In this document: piece after piece, positions 14,306 to 16,351 of the stretch | How the letters are laid out: the number at the start of each line of letters is the position of its first letter | Numbering within the stretch: position 1 is the first letter of the stretch | Source: Promethearchaeota archaeon | GTDB taxonomy: Archaea; Asgardarchaeota; Lokiarchaeia; Sigyniarchaeales; SOKP01 | Assembly (NCBI GenBank): GCA_019058135.1 | Contig: JAHLWE010000009.1 | Location: 1-16,351 of the forward strand | Reading direction: 5' to 3' | DNA: 16,351 bases | Notes under the pieces: model-generated | The model's database searches: none | Told to the model about the DNA's origin: nothing | What the model saw: the letters and a program-made list of their open reading frames with translations, nothing else | Made by a program: the position numbers and the translations under genes

Positions 14306-16351
14306 ATGGTCATTACAATACAAGATAAAGATTTAAAAGATTCGAAAGTAAAAAATGCTAAACAAAATCAACATCGCATGCGGTATATCAAAAATCTTCT
14401 TCCAAAAGTCTTTCAATCTAAAGGAGATGTAGTTAATTTTGATCCCATTAAGATTGAAGAAAGTATTATCAAAGAAACTAACATGGATATAGAAGAAGCG
14501 AAAATAGTAACTGAAAAAGTAGTTAGAAGAATCATATCATCAAATATAAAGTTTCTCTCGGGACCACATATTAGAGAATTAGTATGTTCCGTTTTGTCTG
14601 AACAAGGTTTTGAAAATGAAAGAAAACTTTATACAAGAATCGGTATGCCTCTAATGGATTATGAGCGACTCTTATATAAAGGAACTAAAGAAAATGCAAA
14701 TCAATTTTCTAATCCAGAATCAATTCATAATTGGAGTGCTGATAGTTTAGCCGAAGAATACGCACTCTTAAGATTACTTACCACAGAACAATCCCATGCA
14801 CATTTATCTGGGGATATCCATGTTCATATGCTGAGATACTTCGATTTGCGCCCATTTTGCGTTGATGGAAGTACTAAGATTCCTCTCATAAGATCTAATT
14901 TATTAATGAATGTGGAAGCTAAAGATTTTGATCAATTTTTCACTAGTGATGAACCATATATTGATGTAAGTAATGAAAACTTCTTTTTTATGACGCCGAG
15001 TGGCCCTCATCGCCTAAGATTAGTCACACGGAAGAAAGCAGATCCAATTATGTATAAAATTATCACGAATAAAGGAAAGGAAATTATATTAAGTAAAGAA
15101 CATGGTGTCATAATATTCAATGATTCAATTCCCAGAGAAGTGCAAGTAAAACACTTAAATGAGGAGGATAAAATCAAGATATTGGATTGTTCTTTAATTT
15201 CAAGAACCTTAGATAAGATAAATCTTATTGAATTTTTAGTAAATACATGCCCTCAAATACAATTAGAAAATGTATACGTTAAAAATCTTAGAGTACCTCT
15301 CATAATAATTAAACAACAATATAATTTCTCGTGGAATGATGTATTTCAGCATGCACAAATCTTAGAATATCCAAGAAGTTGGGAGCGGGGAAGTATTCCG
15401 ATCCTCCAAGCGTTGAAACTAATTGAAACATACACCATTGATACTTCCAACTTAGAACTTGGGGTTGAAGGCTCTCCATACACATTACCAGTATTTTTAA
15501 GGCTAGATAATGATCTTCTTCGATTAATTGGATATTTTGTATCAGATGGGAATTATAATATTAAAGAAAAAGTAAATTATAACTTGGTTCTCACTAATAA
15601 TAATCCTGATATATTAGAAGATATGGAATTATGCATTAAAAATTCATTTTCCACTTTTATCACATATTCTAATATCAAAGGAAAAACACCACAATTATTT
15701 TTTGGTGGAAAATTAGTCTATCTCTTATTTAGATATGTATTTGGAATAGAACCCATAAGCAAAAACAAAACACTATCAAATCTTTTTTTAAATATATCAG
15801 ATTATCAGCTAAAATCATTGTTAACAGGATTATATACTGGAGATGGTCATATTATTTATCGTGCTAAAAAATCGGATTGTAGCATTACTTACACTTCGAA
15901 GTCAAAAAATCTTATTGATTTCTTAAGTTTGATCCTATCAACACATAATATCCGTCATACTATTAAAGAAGAGCATTATGAGTACAACATCGAATGTTAT
16001 CACGGAAGTGGAATAAAATACCGCCTTCATGTATATGGATATAGGAATATAAAGCTCCTATCTTCAATAATGGGGTTCAAACAACGAGAAAAACAAAAAA
16101 AAATTACGACCTTTTTAGATAAACATCAGAAAATTCCTTCTAAATCAGATTCTCCATATGAATTCATCATAAAAATAGTGCCATCACAACCAACACATTC
16201 ATATATTTATGATTTTTCATTGGAAGGTGATGGAAATTGGGAGCAGAATACCTTTTATGCTGAAAATATCCTCATTCATAACTGTCAAGAGTGGGATCTT
16301 AGGTTAATATTAAAATATGGACTTCCCCCAACAAAAACATGGAGCCACTCA
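14306..16351 (+). CDS. nrdD: Anaerobic ribonucleoside-triphosphate reductase (class III), intein-split, 3' end beyond window
   Basis: Open for all 682 codons to the window edge. NrdD makes deoxynucleotides from ribonucleoside triphosphates without oxygen, using a glycyl radical set by NrdG. The N-terminus (about 28-122) is an ATP-cone regulatory domain: G-D-V-V-N-F-D-P-I-K-I, then a helical stretch ending R-K-L-Y-T-R-I-G. The catalytic part begins with Y-K-G-T-K-E-N-A-N-Q, S-I-H-N-W, A-E-E-Y-A-L-L-R-L-L and the NrdD block H-A-H-L-S-G-D-I-H-V-H-M at 164-175. It then reads L-R-P-F (181-184), is interrupted by a 475-residue intein, and resumes C-Q-E-W-D-L-R at 660, rebuilding the NrdD sequence R-P-F-C-Q-(D/E)-W-D-L-R. 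Active-site cysteines and the glycyl-radical site lie beyond the window. Activity requires splicing. It diverges from the cupin gene; nrdG is not seen. Confidence 0.92.
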   Translation, partial: MVITIQDKDLKDSKVKNAKQNQHRMRYIKNLLPKVFQSKGDVVNFDPIKIEESIIKETNMDIEEAKIVTEKVVRRIISSNIKFLSGPHIRELVCSVLSEQGFENERKLYTRIGMPLMDYERLLYKGTKENANQFSNPESIHNWSADSLAEEYALLRLLTTEQSHAHLSGDIHVHMLRYFDLRPFCVDGSTKIPLIRSNLLMNVEAKDFDQFFTSDEPYIDVSNENFFFMTPSGPHRLRLVTRKKADPIMYKIITNKGKEIILSKEHGVIIFNDSIPREVQVKHLNEEDKIKILDCSLISRTLDKINLIEFLVNTCPQIQLENVYVKNLRVPLIIIKQQYNFSWNDVFQHAQILEYPRSWERGSIPILQALKLIETYTIDTSNLELGVEGSPYTLPVFLRLDNDLLRLIGYFVSDGNYNIKEKVNYNLVLTNNNPDILEDMELCIKNSFSTFITYSNIKGKTPQLFFGGKLVYLLFRYVFGIEPISKNKTLSNLFLNISDYQLKSLLTGLYTGDGHIIYRAKKSDCSITYTSKSKNLIDFLSLILSTHNIRHTIKEEHYEYNIECYHGSGIKYRLHVYGYRNIKLLSSIMGFKQREKQKKITTFLDKHQKIPSKSDSPYEFIIKIVPSQPTHSYIYDFSLEGDGNWEQNTFYAENILIHNCQEWDLRLILKYGLPPTKTWSHS
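14858..16282 (+). mobile_element. Intein with LAGLIDADG (DOD) homing endonuclease inside NrdD
   Basis: 475 residues, in frame, from Cys1 (codon 14858-14860) to Asn475 (16280-16282), followed by Cys+1 of the C-extein. Block A is C-V-D-G-S-T-K-I. Block B has S79-K-E-H82 in L-S-K-E-H-G-V. The endonuclease has two LAGLIDADG helices, L-I-G-Y-F-V-S-D-G (223-231, Asp230) and L-L-T-G-L-Y-T-G-D-G (321-330, Asp329). The C-terminal blocks F/G read Y-D-F-S-L-E-G and I-L-I-H474-N475. All residues for class 1 splicing and both catalytic acids for DNA cutting are present, so it looks functional. Oddities are a few extra residues in block F (D-G-N-W-E-Q) and N-T-F where many inteins have H-N-F. The endonuclease would spread the intein into empty nrdD alleles at the RPF/CQEWD site. 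Confidence 0.93.

Noticed and set aside
1..16351. tRNA, rRNA or CRISPR array
   Set aside because: No T-loop-like motif with matching acceptor arms, no rRNA segment and no regularly spaced repeats were seen.

Overview
The window is strongly AT-rich and archaeal. It carries a PAN-type proteasome-activating ATPase with a C-terminal HbYX motif, an archaeal NAC homologue, a Tma20/MCT-1-type PUA protein, an ISH3-like transposase and an anaerobic (class III) ribonucleotide reductase. The base composition, the long signal-peptide/single-anchor surface proteins and this gene set fit an Asgard (Lokiarchaeia-like) archaeon. Archaeal origin is firm; the Asgard assignment is inference.

Layout. 1-199 may hold the 3' tip of an off-window gene and has a strong bidirectional terminator hairpin. 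200-1319 (minus) is a two-membrane-helix RCK/TrkA-N potassium-channel gene broken by a one-base frameshift in an 8-base homopolymer and by an in-frame TAA. A divergent Sir2 deacetylase follows (1419-2186). Two large secreted, C-terminally anchored proteins face each other (2373-5417 plus, 7781-5619 minus), with T-run terminators between them. 7917-8663 (minus) encodes an unrecognised protein with a duplicated ~35-residue motif and a zinc ribbon. An ISH3/IS4-like transposase (9045-10340) lies between that gene and a proteostasis/translation group: PAN (10642), Tma20-like PUA (11919), NAC (12476) and a small three-helix membrane protein (13042). A cupin gene (13801-13445) converges on that group. 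After a ~500-base AT-rich gap the window ends inside nrdD, which starts at 14306 and is split by a 475-residue intein with a LAGLIDADG endonuclease (14858-16282).

How the genes fit together. PAN unfolds substrates for the 20S proteasome, NAC binds nascent chains, and Tma20-like proteins act at the ribosome, so 10.6-13.0 kb reads as a protein birth-and-death neighbourhood. NrdD supplies deoxynucleotides anaerobically. The surface-protein pair and the damaged channel belong to the cell envelope. Two selfish elements are present: the transposase and the intein. No tRNA, rRNA or CRISPR array was seen. The most notable items are the intact-looking NrdD intein, the doubly damaged channel gene, the repeat/zinc-ribbon protein and a hairpin enclosing the transposase start codon.
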